Below the pieces are notes generated by a model. It was not told where the DNA came from, did not search any database, and was given only the letters and a program-made list of their open reading frames with translations. This document shows, piece by piece, positions 1 to 6,326 of a DNA stretch of 34,146 nt (position 1 is the stretch's first letter; each line of letters begins with the position of its first letter). Where the stretch lies: positions 1-34,146 of the forward strand of contig CAINGB010000003.1 in assembly GCA_903848275.1 (NCBI GenBank), read 5' to 3'. The stretch is from Candidatus Uhrbacteria bacterium (lineage in GTDB: Bacteria; Patescibacteriota; Patescibacteriia; UBA9934). Made by a program: the position numbers and the translations under genes.

Positions 1-1653
1 TTCACTTTCACCAACGATCTCGATGACGTACTCGACCTGGCTAGCCGCCTTGTCGACGTCAATCGTCAGCTCGTACCGCCCGTTGCTGCCAAGCGGCATG
101 GGCCGACGTTGCCACTTGGGGTCGCTACCCACCCGAAAGATTAGCGTCCCTCGAGCACTCGGATCGTTCGGCATCAGTCCAGCGCTGAAGCCGAGACTAC
201 CGCTCCCAATCGTCCCACTCATTGCCGGCGCGACAATCCTCGCCTTCTCTGGCGTCTGGACTACTGGCGTCGTTACCACTGGCACCACTACAGGCTTAAC
301 CTCGCTCTTCACGACGTCAGGCTTCGGCTTCAAGGTCGGCGTGGTCTTGACTGCGATCTTGTCTGGCACCGTCACCGGCACCGGCTTGATCTCGGGTTGC
401 ACCTCGATCACTGGCTGCACTACCACCTCTACTGGCGCGACTTCAGGCTCCGCAATTTCTTGCTGTGCCATCATCGTTTTGACTCCCCAGCCGAGGCCCA
501 AGAGCAGTGTCAACGTCACACCAGCCTTGGTTCCAGCCTTCAGCCACCTCGCCCAACCAGCCGCGATCACTTCTTCACCGACCTCTTCCTCGACCACCTC
601 CACATGCGGCACCGCGGCAAACTCGGCGGTCAGCGAGGGCCTCTTCGGTACCTCCTCCGACACGGGCTCAACCGCGACGGTTAGTGGGTGCAGCGGCTTG
701 GGCTGGCTGAGCGCAATCTCCTCGGATGGCGGATCATGCACATAGGTTGTAGCAGGTTCGGTGACAGTTGCATGAACCACTGGTAGCACCTCGTGAGGCT
801 TGAGCGAGCCACTTTCGTAGCCGCGACACACCTCGTTGAAGGCCTTGAGGAACTCTTCGGCCGACTGGTACCTGTCTTCACGCTTGTAGGCCGTCGCCTT
901 ACGGACAATCGGCAGGAAGGCGGCCGGCACGGCACTCAGCCGCTGATCACCCTCTTCCGCGATGAACAAGTGCAGAGTGTTGCCGTTGCCAGTTAGGAGG
1001 AAGAACAAAAGCGCTCCGACCGAGTAGATGTCAGACCTCCAATCAGCGTTCTTGAGGTCCTCTGCCTGTTCTGGTGAACAATAGGAGGGCGTACCCATCT
1101 TGACGCCGGTCTTCGTCAGTCCTCGTTGACCGCTCGGGCTCTGCGCAATGCCGAAGTCCATTACTTTCACCTTGCCAGTCTTCGGCAGCATGATGTTTTG
1201 TGGCTTAACGTCACGGTGCACAATGCCGACGGCGTGGGCCGCCTGTAGGGCCTTCATGACGCCAGTCATGACCTCGACAATCGTCGGCCAGGGCAAGCGC
1301 TCGTAGTGCCCCAGCTCCTGGTCGCCGTCACTCGGTCGCCACATGAGTTGTTCGATGGTGTTGCCATCAATAAACTCCATCACGATAAAGTAACAGTCAC
1401 CGTCCACGCCCTGGGAAAAGACCCGCACGACGTTCTCGTGTTCTTCCAGCTGGGCCATGGATTGCGCCTCAACCTCCAGTCGCGCTCGCAATTCCTTGGA
1501 TTGTGATTTGTTGGGATGGAGAATCTTGACCGCTCGGTAGCGCCGCAGCTTCAGGTCAAACGCCAGGTAGACGTCAGCCATTCCACCAGAACCAAGCAGC
1601 TTACGCAGTTCATAAGCGCCACCAGCAATGATGGAGGGGAGTTCTTGAGTCAT
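1..1653 (-). CDS. Membrane-anchored Ser/Thr protein kinase (PknB/Hanks type), C-terminus cut by window edge
   Basis: Reading the minus strand from the ATG at 1651-1653 gives an open frame of 551 codons that runs off base 1, so the C-terminus is missing. The kinase core is intact: glycine loop GSGGMADV (21-28), VKIL lysine K43, catalytic HRDVKPQN (146-153), DFG (166-168) and SPEQ (193-196) in place of APE. A Val/Pro/Glu-rich linker follows, then one membrane helix near residues 372-390. A long Pro/Val/Lys-rich stalk leads to a probable beta-rich outer domain at the cut end. The kinase should phosphorylate Ser/Thr in the cytoplasm and may sense something outside through the C-terminal domain (inference). 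The start is fixed by AGGAGG four to five bases upstream. It is transcribed divergently from rpsF. AGG codons are used several times, unlike the neighbouring ribosomal genes. Its substrate is unknown. Confidence 0.93.
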   Translation of the reverse strand, partial: MTQELPSIIAGGAYELRKLLGSGGMADVYLAFDLKLRRYRAVKILHPNKSQSKELRARLEVEAQSMAQLEEHENVVRVFSQGVDGDCYFIVMEFIDGNTIEQLMWRPSDGDQELGHYERLPWPTIVEVMTGVMKALQAAHAVGIVHRDVKPQNIMLPKTGKVKVMDFGIAQSPSGQRGLTKTGVKMGTPSYCSPEQAEDLKNADWRSDIYSVGALLFFLLTGNGNTLHLFIAEEGDQRLSAVPAAFLPIVRKATAYKREDRYQSAEEFLKAFNEVCRGYESGSLKPHEVLPVVHATVTEPATTYVHDPPSEEIALSQPKPLHPLTVAVEPVSEEVPKRPSLTAEFAAVPHVEVVEEEVGEEVIAAGWARWLKAGTKAGVTLTLLLGLGWGVKTMMAQQEIAEPEVAPVEVVVQPVIEVQPEIKPVPVTVPDKIAVKTTPTLKPKPDVVKSEVKPVVVPVVTTPVVQTPEKARIVAPAMSGTIGSGSLGFSAGLMPNDPSARGTLIFRVGSDPKWQRRPMPLGSNGRYELTIDVDKAASQVEYVIEIVGESE

Positions 1654-1655
1654 GT

Positions 1656-1670
1656 CGACCTCCTAGGTCG
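1656..1670 (-). promoter_or_regulatory. Kinase Shine-Dalgarno inside a small hairpin
   Basis: On the minus strand CGACCT-agg-AGGTCG forms a 6-bp stem with a 3-nt loop two bases before the kinase ATG. The AGGAGG Shine-Dalgarno (1659-1664) occupies the loop and 3' arm, so part of it would be paired. This could lower or regulate translation (inference). Confidence 0.5.
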
Positions 1671-1722
1671 GTGAAAGGTTGGAAAAGAACGAATCGGGGG
1701 CAAAGTGCCCAGCCGACCCCGA

Positions 1723-1751
1723 ATGTTAGCGTAAAACCGCAGTTTTAGCAA
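1723..1751 (-). promoter_or_regulatory. Promoter of the kinase gene
   Basis: On the minus strand TTGCTA (1746-1751) and TAACAT (1723-1728) are separated by 17 bp. The predicted start near 1716 would give a leader of about 60 nt. It lies back to back with the rpsF promoter. Confidence 0.55.
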
Positions 1752-1773
1752 GCCGGTCGGGCCGGTGCCACGG

Positions 1774-1802
1774 TTGACGTCAATCAGGATTTCAGCTAGA
1801 GT
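1774..1802 (+). promoter_or_regulatory. Promoter of the rpsF operon
   Basis: TTGACG (1774-1779), 17 bp, TAGAGT (1797-1802). The predicted start near 1809 leaves a leader of about 60 nt that can fold into two hairpins. Confidence 0.55.
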
Positions 1803-1806
1803 TACG

Positions 1807-1861
1807 CCACTTAATTCTTGTCCAACGCCCTTAAGTGGGCTCGCTCAGTGCAAAACTGAGC
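1807..1861 (+). promoter_or_regulatory. Two hairpins in the rpsF leader
   Basis: CCACTTAA (1807-1814) pairs with TTAAGTGG (1831-1838). GCTCAGT (1843-1849) pairs with ACTGAGC (1855-1861) around a GCAAA loop, ending nine bases before the rpsF ATG. In many bacteria the S6:S18 complex binds its own mRNA leader at a CCG-containing bulge. I do not see that CCG here, so any autoregulatory role is inference. Confidence 0.4.
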
Positions 1862-1870
1862 CAAGCACCT

Positions 1871-2356
1871 ATGATCTACGAGATCTTGACCATCGTCCCA
1901 GCCAAGTTCGCCGACACGGAAATCGACGCCGTTTCCGAGCGAATCGCCAAGCAAATCGCCGCTGCTGGCGGTAAGATTGAGAAAACCGAGAACCTCGGCA
2001 AGCTCAAATTGGCCTACGCTATTGATCACGTTCGTTACGGCACCTACGTCCTCTTCTACATCGAAGCCGCCCAAGAAATCATGGCTAAGGTCGACCAGGT
2101 CATGCGTTTGGCCGACGAAGTGCTCCGCCACATCATCGTCGCTTTGCCAAAGGGCATCCCAGCCCACACTGCTCGTCCAACTTCCTACGTTCCACCATTG
2201 AACGCTGAAGGTCGTCGTTCCAGTGAGAAGGGTGAGGAAAAGGCCCCACGTCACGAAGCTGCTCCTGCCAAGACTGAGGAAAAGCCCCTTTCTACCAAGG
2301 CTTTGGACAAAAAGCTCGATGAAATCCTGGATAGTGATATCATGAAGAGCATCTAA
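1871..2356 (+). CDS. rpsF: Small ribosomal subunit protein bS6
   Basis: The 161-aa product begins MIYEILTIVPAKF and has the bS6 ferredoxin-like core, including the GKLKLAYAI and Y-V-L-F-Y-I-E-A segments over roughly residues 1-95. bS6 forms a dimer with bS18 on the 30S platform. The C-terminal third is a charged, alanine-rich extension ending in a helix-like KALDKKLDEIL stretch, longer than in typical bS6. An upstream in-frame ATG at 1835 exists, but the residues it would add are not bS6-like and fall within the predicted leader. There is no Shine-Dalgarno at 1871. It is first in an operon with ssb (18 nt downstream) and rpsR. Confidence 0.95.
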   Translation: MIYEILTIVPAKFADTEIDAVSERIAKQIAAAGGKIEKTENLGKLKLAYAIDHVRYGTYVLFYIEAAQEIMAKVDQVMRLADEVLRHIIVALPKGIPAHTARPTSYVPPLNAEGRRSSEKGEEKAPRHEAAPAKTEEKPLSTKALDKKLDEILDSDIMKSI

Positions 2357-2374
2357 TAGCTCTCAGATATCTAT

Positions 2375-2851
2375 ATGGCCAACTCCTTAAACAAAGCCAC
2401 GCTCATCGGCAACTTGACCCGCGACCCAGAACTTCGCAAAACCGCTGGTGGCCAGGCTGTTACTTCCTTCAGTATCGCTACTAACCGTGTCTTTACTACC
2501 GCCACTGGCGAGAAGAAGGACCAAGCCGACTACCACAACATCGTCGCCTGGGGTCGTTTGGCCGAAATCTGTGCCCAGTACCTCACCAAGGGCAAGAAAG
2601 TCTACGTCGACGGTCGCATTCAAAGCCGTGAATGGGAAGGTCAAGATGGCGTCAAGCGTTACCGTACCGAAATCGTGGCGGAAAACCTCATCATGCTCGA
2701 CCGTCCAACTGGCGCCCAAGCAGGTGGTGGTTACGCCCAAGCCGGAGGCGGATACGGTAAGAACGATAGCTCCGGCAACGTGCCAAGCATGGACGACGCT
2801 CCACTCCCTCCCGCCGAAGAAGAAATTAAATTAGAAGATATTCCTTTTTAA
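2375..2851 (+). CDS. ssb: Single-stranded DNA-binding protein
   Basis: The 158-aa product has the SSB OB-fold: LNKATLIGNLTRDPELR at the N-terminus, then DYHNIVAWGRLAEIC and the GKKVYVDGRIQSREW segment. A Gly/Gln-rich linker follows from about residue 110. It ends in the acidic tip EDIPF, the usual docking peptide for partners such as RecQ, RecO and the polymerase clamp loader. It protects single-stranded DNA in replication and repair. It sits between rpsF and rpsR as in many bacteria. No Shine-Dalgarno precedes the ATG. Confidence 0.97.
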   Translation: MANSLNKATLIGNLTRDPELRKTAGGQAVTSFSIATNRVFTTATGEKKDQADYHNIVAWGRLAEICAQYLTKGKKVYVDGRIQSREWEGQDGVKRYRTEIVAENLIMLDRPTGAQAGGGYAQAGGGYGKNDSSGNVPSMDDAPLPPAEEEIKLEDIPF

Positions 2852-2857
2852 ACCAAT

Positions 2858-3088
2858 ATGCCAAAGATGCAACAAACAACCGGAGGCGCCCGTCACTGCC
2901 CATTCTGCGTGCAGAAGGACCTCGTCATCGACTACAAGAACACGGATCTTTTGCGCCGTTTCCTCTCCTCCTTCGCTAAGATCGTCCCTCGCAAGCGCTC
3001 CGGCCTTTGCTCTGGTCACCAGCGCGAAGTCGGCAACGAAATCAAGCGTTCCCGTATCATGGCCATGTTGCCGTTCGTCCAGGAATAA
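2858..3088 (+). CDS. rpsR: Small ribosomal subunit protein bS18, zinc-binding form
   Basis: The 76-aa product contains the bS18 core (YKNTDLLRRFLSSFAKIVPRKRSGL). It has C14-P-F-C17 near the N-terminus and C51-S-G-H54 later, which together look like the zinc-binding (C+) form of bS18. bS18 pairs with bS6 on the 30S platform. The gene follows ssb after 6 nt and is closed by a terminator at 3105-3128. In many bacteria rplI comes next, but it is absent here. Loss of bL9 has been reported in part of the Candidate Phyla Radiation. Confidence 0.95.
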   Translation: MPKMQQTTGGARHCPFCVQKDLVIDYKNTDLLRRFLSSFAKIVPRKRSGLCSGHQREVGNEIKRSRIMAMLPFVQE

Positions 3089-3104
3089 GAATATGCCAAG
3101 CAAG

Positions 3105-3128
3105 ACGGGGCTGCAGAGCTCCGTTTTT
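3105..3128 (+). terminator. Intrinsic terminator after rpsR
   Basis: ACGGGGCT (3105-3112) pairs with AGCTCCGT (3117-3124), with one G-T pair and a GCAG loop, followed by a run of T. It separates the ribosomal operon from epmA-efp. Confidence 0.8.
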
Positions 3129-3143
3129 GCATAAAGTGAATCT

Positions 3144-4022
3144 ATGATGTCTCGTGAAGACGCTCTCCTCCGTGCCAAAATGTGGAATGATATGTTCGCC
3201 TACCTCCGCGACTTCTTCGCCAAGCGTAGTTATCTCGAAGTCCAAACCCCCATTGCCGTCGGGAGCCCCGATCTCTCGCCCAACCTCTTCCCGGTCGCTA
3301 TCGACTTAAACGTCCTCGGCCGTGGTCCAGTCCGTGCTACGCTCATCACCAGCCCTGAGTTCTCCATGAAAAAGCTCCTTGGTTCAGGCCTCGATAAAAT
3401 TTTCACCATCACGCCCGTCTTCCGTAATGTGGAAGAACTTGGCGGTGATCACTCCATCGAATTCACCATGCTCGAATGGTACCAGCAACACGCCGACTAC
3501 CACGCCCTCATGCAAGAAACGGAAGATCTCATCAACGGCTATCTTGGCTGGACCGACGTTTGGCCCCGCTTCAGCTTCGTCAAACTGCTAGCCGAATGGA
3601 CAGGGGAGACGAGCGACGACACCTTCAATCATCACATCCTCCCCGACCTCATGAAGAAGCACGACAAGTTCATGGTCATGGAGTTCCCAGTCGCCGAAGC
3701 CGCCCTAGCTCGCAAAACTCCAGACGGCTTGGCCGCCGAACGCTTTGAGGCCTACGCTTACGGCATGGAAATGTGCAATGGCTTTACGGAATTGGTCGAC
3801 GCAGCCGAACAACGCAGCCGTTTTCTCATCGAGCAGGCAGAACGTCGCGCCCTGGGCAAAGAAGTCTTTCCCATTGACGAAGACCTCCTTTCTCGGCTAT
3901 CCTCCGTGGCATCACCAACCTTTGGCAATGCCTTGGGCGTCGACCGTTTGGTCATGCTCAAAGCTGGTACCCAAAGCATCGATTCTATTCACCTGTTCCC
4001 ACCTTCGGAACGCTTTCGTTAA
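3144..4022 (+). CDS. epmA: EF-P--lysine ligase, EpmA/PoxA-like (truncated lysyl-tRNA synthetase)
   Basis: The 292-aa product is a class II aminoacyl-tRNA synthetase catalytic domain of the LysRS type without the N-terminal anticodon-binding OB domain, as in EpmA (about 325 aa in E. coli). Visible motifs are FLEVQTP-type motif 1 (YLEVQTPI), motif 2 around FRNVEELGGDHSIEFTMLEWY, and motif 3 GNALGVDRLVML near the end. EpmA attaches (R)-beta-lysine to a conserved lysine of EF-P. The gene is 3 nt upstream of efp, which strongly supports this role over a tRNA synthetase. EpmB, which makes beta-lysine, is not in the window. There is no Shine-Dalgarno. AT-rich sequence resembling a -10 box (ATAAAG, 3131-3136) lies 7 nt before the ATG. 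Confidence 0.88.
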   Translation: MMSREDALLRAKMWNDMFAYLRDFFAKRSYLEVQTPIAVGSPDLSPNLFPVAIDLNVLGRGPVRATLITSPEFSMKKLLGSGLDKIFTITPVFRNVEELGGDHSIEFTMLEWYQQHADYHALMQETEDLINGYLGWTDVWPRFSFVKLLAEWTGETSDDTFNHHILPDLMKKHDKFMVMEFPVAEAALARKTPDGLAAERFEAYAYGMEMCNGFTELVDAAEQRSRFLIEQAERRALGKEVFPIDEDLLSRLSSVASPTFGNALGVDRLVMLKAGTQSIDSIHLFPPSERFR

Positions 4023-4025
4023 ACT

Positions 4026-4592
4026 ATGGCCTCTCCAAATGACATCCGCAAAGGCACCGTCCTTAACTACGAAAACGACCTTTGGGTCTGCGTCGGTTTC
4101 CAGCGCGTTAGCCCAGGTAAAGGCAGCTCCTTTGTTCGTACCCGCCTTAAGTCCTTGAGCTCTGGCAAGGTTGTCGAGAACAACTTCAAGGCCGCCGAAA
4201 GCGTCACCTTTGAGCAAGTCGGCTTCAAGAAGATGCAATTCATCTTCGGTGACGAATACACCCTCACCTTCATGGACGGCCAAAGCTACGAGCAGGTCGC
4301 CATTGGTCGCGACGTGGTGGGTGACGACGCCAGGTTCCTCAAGGAGGGCTTGGACGTCACCATCATCATGCACGGCGAGAAAGCCATCAGCATGGAACTC
4401 CCAATCAAAATCGAATACGTCATCACCCAAACGGACACCGCCGTTAAGGGCGACACCGCTTCCGGCAACGTCCTCAAGGACGCCACTATGGACAACGGTC
4501 TCATGGTCCGCGTGCCAATCTTTGCCAAAGAAGGTGACCACATCTTGGTCTCTACAGAAACCGGTGACTACGTGGAGCGCATCGCTAAGTAA
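4026..4592 (+). CDS. efp: Elongation factor P
   Basis: The 188-aa product has the three beta-barrel domains of EF-P. Domain I carries the loop SPGKGSSFVRTRL, with Lys32 at the position modified in E. coli (K34 in PGKG). Domain II includes YTFMD-like YTLTFMDGQSYEQ. Domain III ends in GDHILVSTETGDYVERI. EF-P relieves ribosome stalling at polyproline. Lys32 together with the adjacent epmA indicates the beta-lysine type of modification. The start 3 nt after the epmA stop implies co-transcription. No Shine-Dalgarno is present. Confidence 0.96.
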   Translation: MASPNDIRKGTVLNYENDLWVCVGFQRVSPGKGSSFVRTRLKSLSSGKVVENNFKAAESVTFEQVGFKKMQFIFGDEYTLTFMDGQSYEQVAIGRDVVGDDARFLKEGLDVTIIMHGEKAISMELPIKIEYVITQTDTAVKGDTASGNVLKDATMDNGLMVRVPIFAKEGDHILVSTETGDYVERIAK

Positions 4593-4643
4593 CATGCGAT
4601 TCCAGGGGTCTTCAGTCCCGTGGAATTATCCATTCACCCAAAC

Positions 4644-4675
4644 AAAACCCCCGTACTCACTGTACGGGGTTTTTG
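4644..4675. terminator. Bidirectional terminator between efp and the 4721-5350 gene
   Basis: CCCCGTAC (4649-4656) pairs with GTACGGGG (4662-4669) around TCACT. It is flanked by A-rich sequence on the left and T-rich sequence on the right, so it can stop transcription arriving from both convergent genes. Confidence 0.82.
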
Positions 4676-4720
4676 GTACGGCACGAACGAGTTTAGATCT
4701 CGCTCATGCCAGAGGGGTCA

Positions 4721-5350
4721 TCAGTACCGACGAAGGCTGCCTCCAGCATCAAGAGGCTTGTTCCGCGGCAACTGGTAGACCATCCGCGAGCGTGGGTCAG
4801 GGCAGCGCTGCCAAACTTCTCCGACGCGCTCTTCGAACCAGGCTTTTTTTCCGTCGGAAGTCCACAGCAGATCGACCTCGCCAACGCCAGTGAGTAGCGC
4901 CCGATGCTTACGTAGCCAGTCAATTACGTTCTGGCCACTAAGCTCAAGTTTGAAGCAGCCATCCGAGTCCTTGCTGTCAGGTCTTCTCGGGTAGGTACTC
5001 TGCAGCTCTTCCTGGTTATCGCCCGTCCAGAAGACTCGCGGTTGATTCGCTAGAAGTTCGATCATCAGGCGCAGAGTGTAATCCTGACTACCGGTCCAGG
5101 TCTTCACACTCGGCAGCAAGCTCTCCGCATCGGCAATGGTGAATACCACCCGTTTGCCAACTAGCAACAGCGGATCGATCTCGGCCGCTGTTGGCCGGCT
5201 GCTGGCGTTCTCCGTGAGCAAGGACTTCTCGCGACGCCAACCATCAAATTGAAAGATTAGCAGTTCGCCATCGTCAGCCCGGATCACACCGGTTTTACGT
5301 CGGTGATCAAGACGGTATATAGTCCCAGACTCGGTTTTAGCGATTTGCAT
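4721..5350 (-). CDS. Hypothetical protein, 209 aa
   Basis: I do not recognise this family. The product starts MQIAKTESGTIYRLDH and is soluble, with no signal peptide or membrane helix. The first ~70 residues look beta-rich (GTIYRLDHRRKTGVIRADDGELLIF, then GKRVVFTIADA), loosely like an OB or cold-shock-type fold. That resemblance is weak. The C-terminal half is Trp/Arg-rich. The start is set by GGGAG (5358-5362) seven bases upstream and by a promoter at 5410-5438. It is convergent with efp and transcribed alone. The stop codon is TGA. Confidence 0.75.
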   Translation of the reverse strand: MQIAKTESGTIYRLDHRRKTGVIRADDGELLIFQFDGWRREKSLLTENASSRPTAAEIDPLLLVGKRVVFTIADAESLLPSVKTWTGSQDYTLRLMIELLANQPRVFWTGDNQEELQSTYPRRPDSKDSDGCFKLELSGQNVIDWLRKHRALLTGVGEVDLLWTSDGKKAWFEERVGEVWQRCPDPRSRMVYQLPRNKPLDAGGSLRRY

Positions 5351-5409
5351 GGTTTAGCTCCCTAGGTGTTGGCGCCTTACCGCCGTTGAAAGAACATTGT
5401 TGACCGCGG

Positions 5410-5438
5410 AGTGTAGCTGCTGGCCAGACTTTAGTCAA
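5410..5438 (-). promoter_or_regulatory. Promoter of the 4721-5350 gene
   Basis: On the minus strand TTGACT (5433-5438), 17 bp, TACACT (5410-5415). Predicted leader about 50 nt. It is divergent from the promoter at 5446-5475. Confidence 0.6.
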
Positions 5439-5445
5439 TCAACTT

Positions 5446-5475
5446 TTGGTCTCCCAATCTTCCTCGTGGTATCAT
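5446..5475 (+). promoter_or_regulatory. Promoter of the 5489-8756 module (extended -10)
   Basis: TGG-TATCAT (5467-5475) is an extended -10 box, with a weak TTGGTC (5446-5451) 18 bp upstream. The predicted start near 5482 leaves only a few bases before the ATG at 5489. Confidence 0.5.
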
Positions 5476-5488
5476 GCAGCTAATATTT

Positions 5489-6322
5489 ATGACTACTAAG
5501 ATTTTTAAAGTTATCGTCCCAATCATCCTCGTGACGCTGCCTTTTGCTGTTCCTCCTTTTCACCTTTCCGCCGACATTGGTATTTTCCTGACCGTCATTT
5601 CTTTACTCTTCGCTATTCTCATCGGTTTCTTCATCTCTGGCGCCACTTCCAATTATCTCCGCATGCAAACTCTCATCAGCAGCATGAACACCTCACTGAT
5701 CAGCTTGCACAGTAACTCGGCTATCATCAACGCCCCCGAACATGCCGCTCTGACCAACGCTATCGACACCTACCTCATCGCCACCTTGGACTATGACCTC
5801 CTCGACTTTTCTGGTCTCGCCAACGCTGAATTCGACAATATCATCAACCTAGTTGACCAAACTCGAGCCCACGACGACATCGGCAACGCCATGCTCCAAC
5901 ATTTGCACTACGCCAAAGCCGACCTCGTGGCCAACGACGAAGAAATCGCTATCACCGCCAAAACTATCGTCAATCCGGAACATTGGCTAATCCTCGTCAT
6001 TCTCGCCAGCCTCATCGTTGTCCTACTTCTTAGTATGCGGGACAACAGCATTGCGGTCGCTGTCATTGTCGCCGCTCTCAACTTCACCATTCTTCACATT
6101 CTTATTTTGCTTTACGAACTAGACGCCAACATTTTCCTGGCCAAGAAATTAGCTTTTCAAGCCCCACAACGCGTCTTCTTGTCTCTCGGTCTCCACCCAT
6201 ATTTCCCGGACTTCGCTACCACCTTGTCGCACGTCACTTTACCCAAGCAGCAAACCTACCGCGTTGGTACTCTCTTACGTTCTGGCAAGCGCAAAATAAA
6301 TTTAGTCAAAGCTGGTCGGTAA
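5489..6322 (+). CDS. Four-helix membrane protein of unknown function
   Basis: From the ATG at 5489 the product is 277 aa (MTTKIFKVIVPI...). An ATG at 5474 overlaps the predicted -10 box, so 5489 is preferred. Two hydrophobic segments lie at the N-terminus (KVIVPIILVTLPFAV and IFLTVISLLFAILIGFFIS). A soluble helical middle of about 110 residues follows, then two more membrane segments (ILVILASLIVVLLL and AVAVIVAALNFTILHILILL). The arrangement, with ISLLFAILIGFFISGATSNYL, resembles DUF4239/bestrophin-like proteins, but this is from memory and uncertain. The gene is 4 nt upstream of the ATPase at 6327, so the two probably work together at the membrane. Confidence 0.8.
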   Translation: MTTKIFKVIVPIILVTLPFAVPPFHLSADIGIFLTVISLLFAILIGFFISGATSNYLRMQTLISSMNTSLISLHSNSAIINAPEHAALTNAIDTYLIATLDYDLLDFSGLANAEFDNIINLVDQTRAHDDIGNAMLQHLHYAKADLVANDEEIAITAKTIVNPEHWLILVILASLIVVLLLSMRDNSIAVAVIVAALNFTILHILILLYELDANIFLAKKLAFQAPQRVFLSLGLHPYFPDFATTLSHVTLPKQQTYRVGTLLRSGKRKINLVKAGR

Positions 6323-6326
6323 ATGT

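Noticed and set aside
23-745. 240-aa plus-strand ORF
   Set aside because: It lies antisense to the Ser/Thr kinase, whose frame is open to the window edge and has all kinase motifs. The plus-strand product is a low-complexity Thr/Ser shadow.
3912-4595. 227-aa minus-strand ORF over epmA/efp
   Set aside because: It covers two well-supported conserved genes and has no Shine-Dalgarno or promoter of its own.
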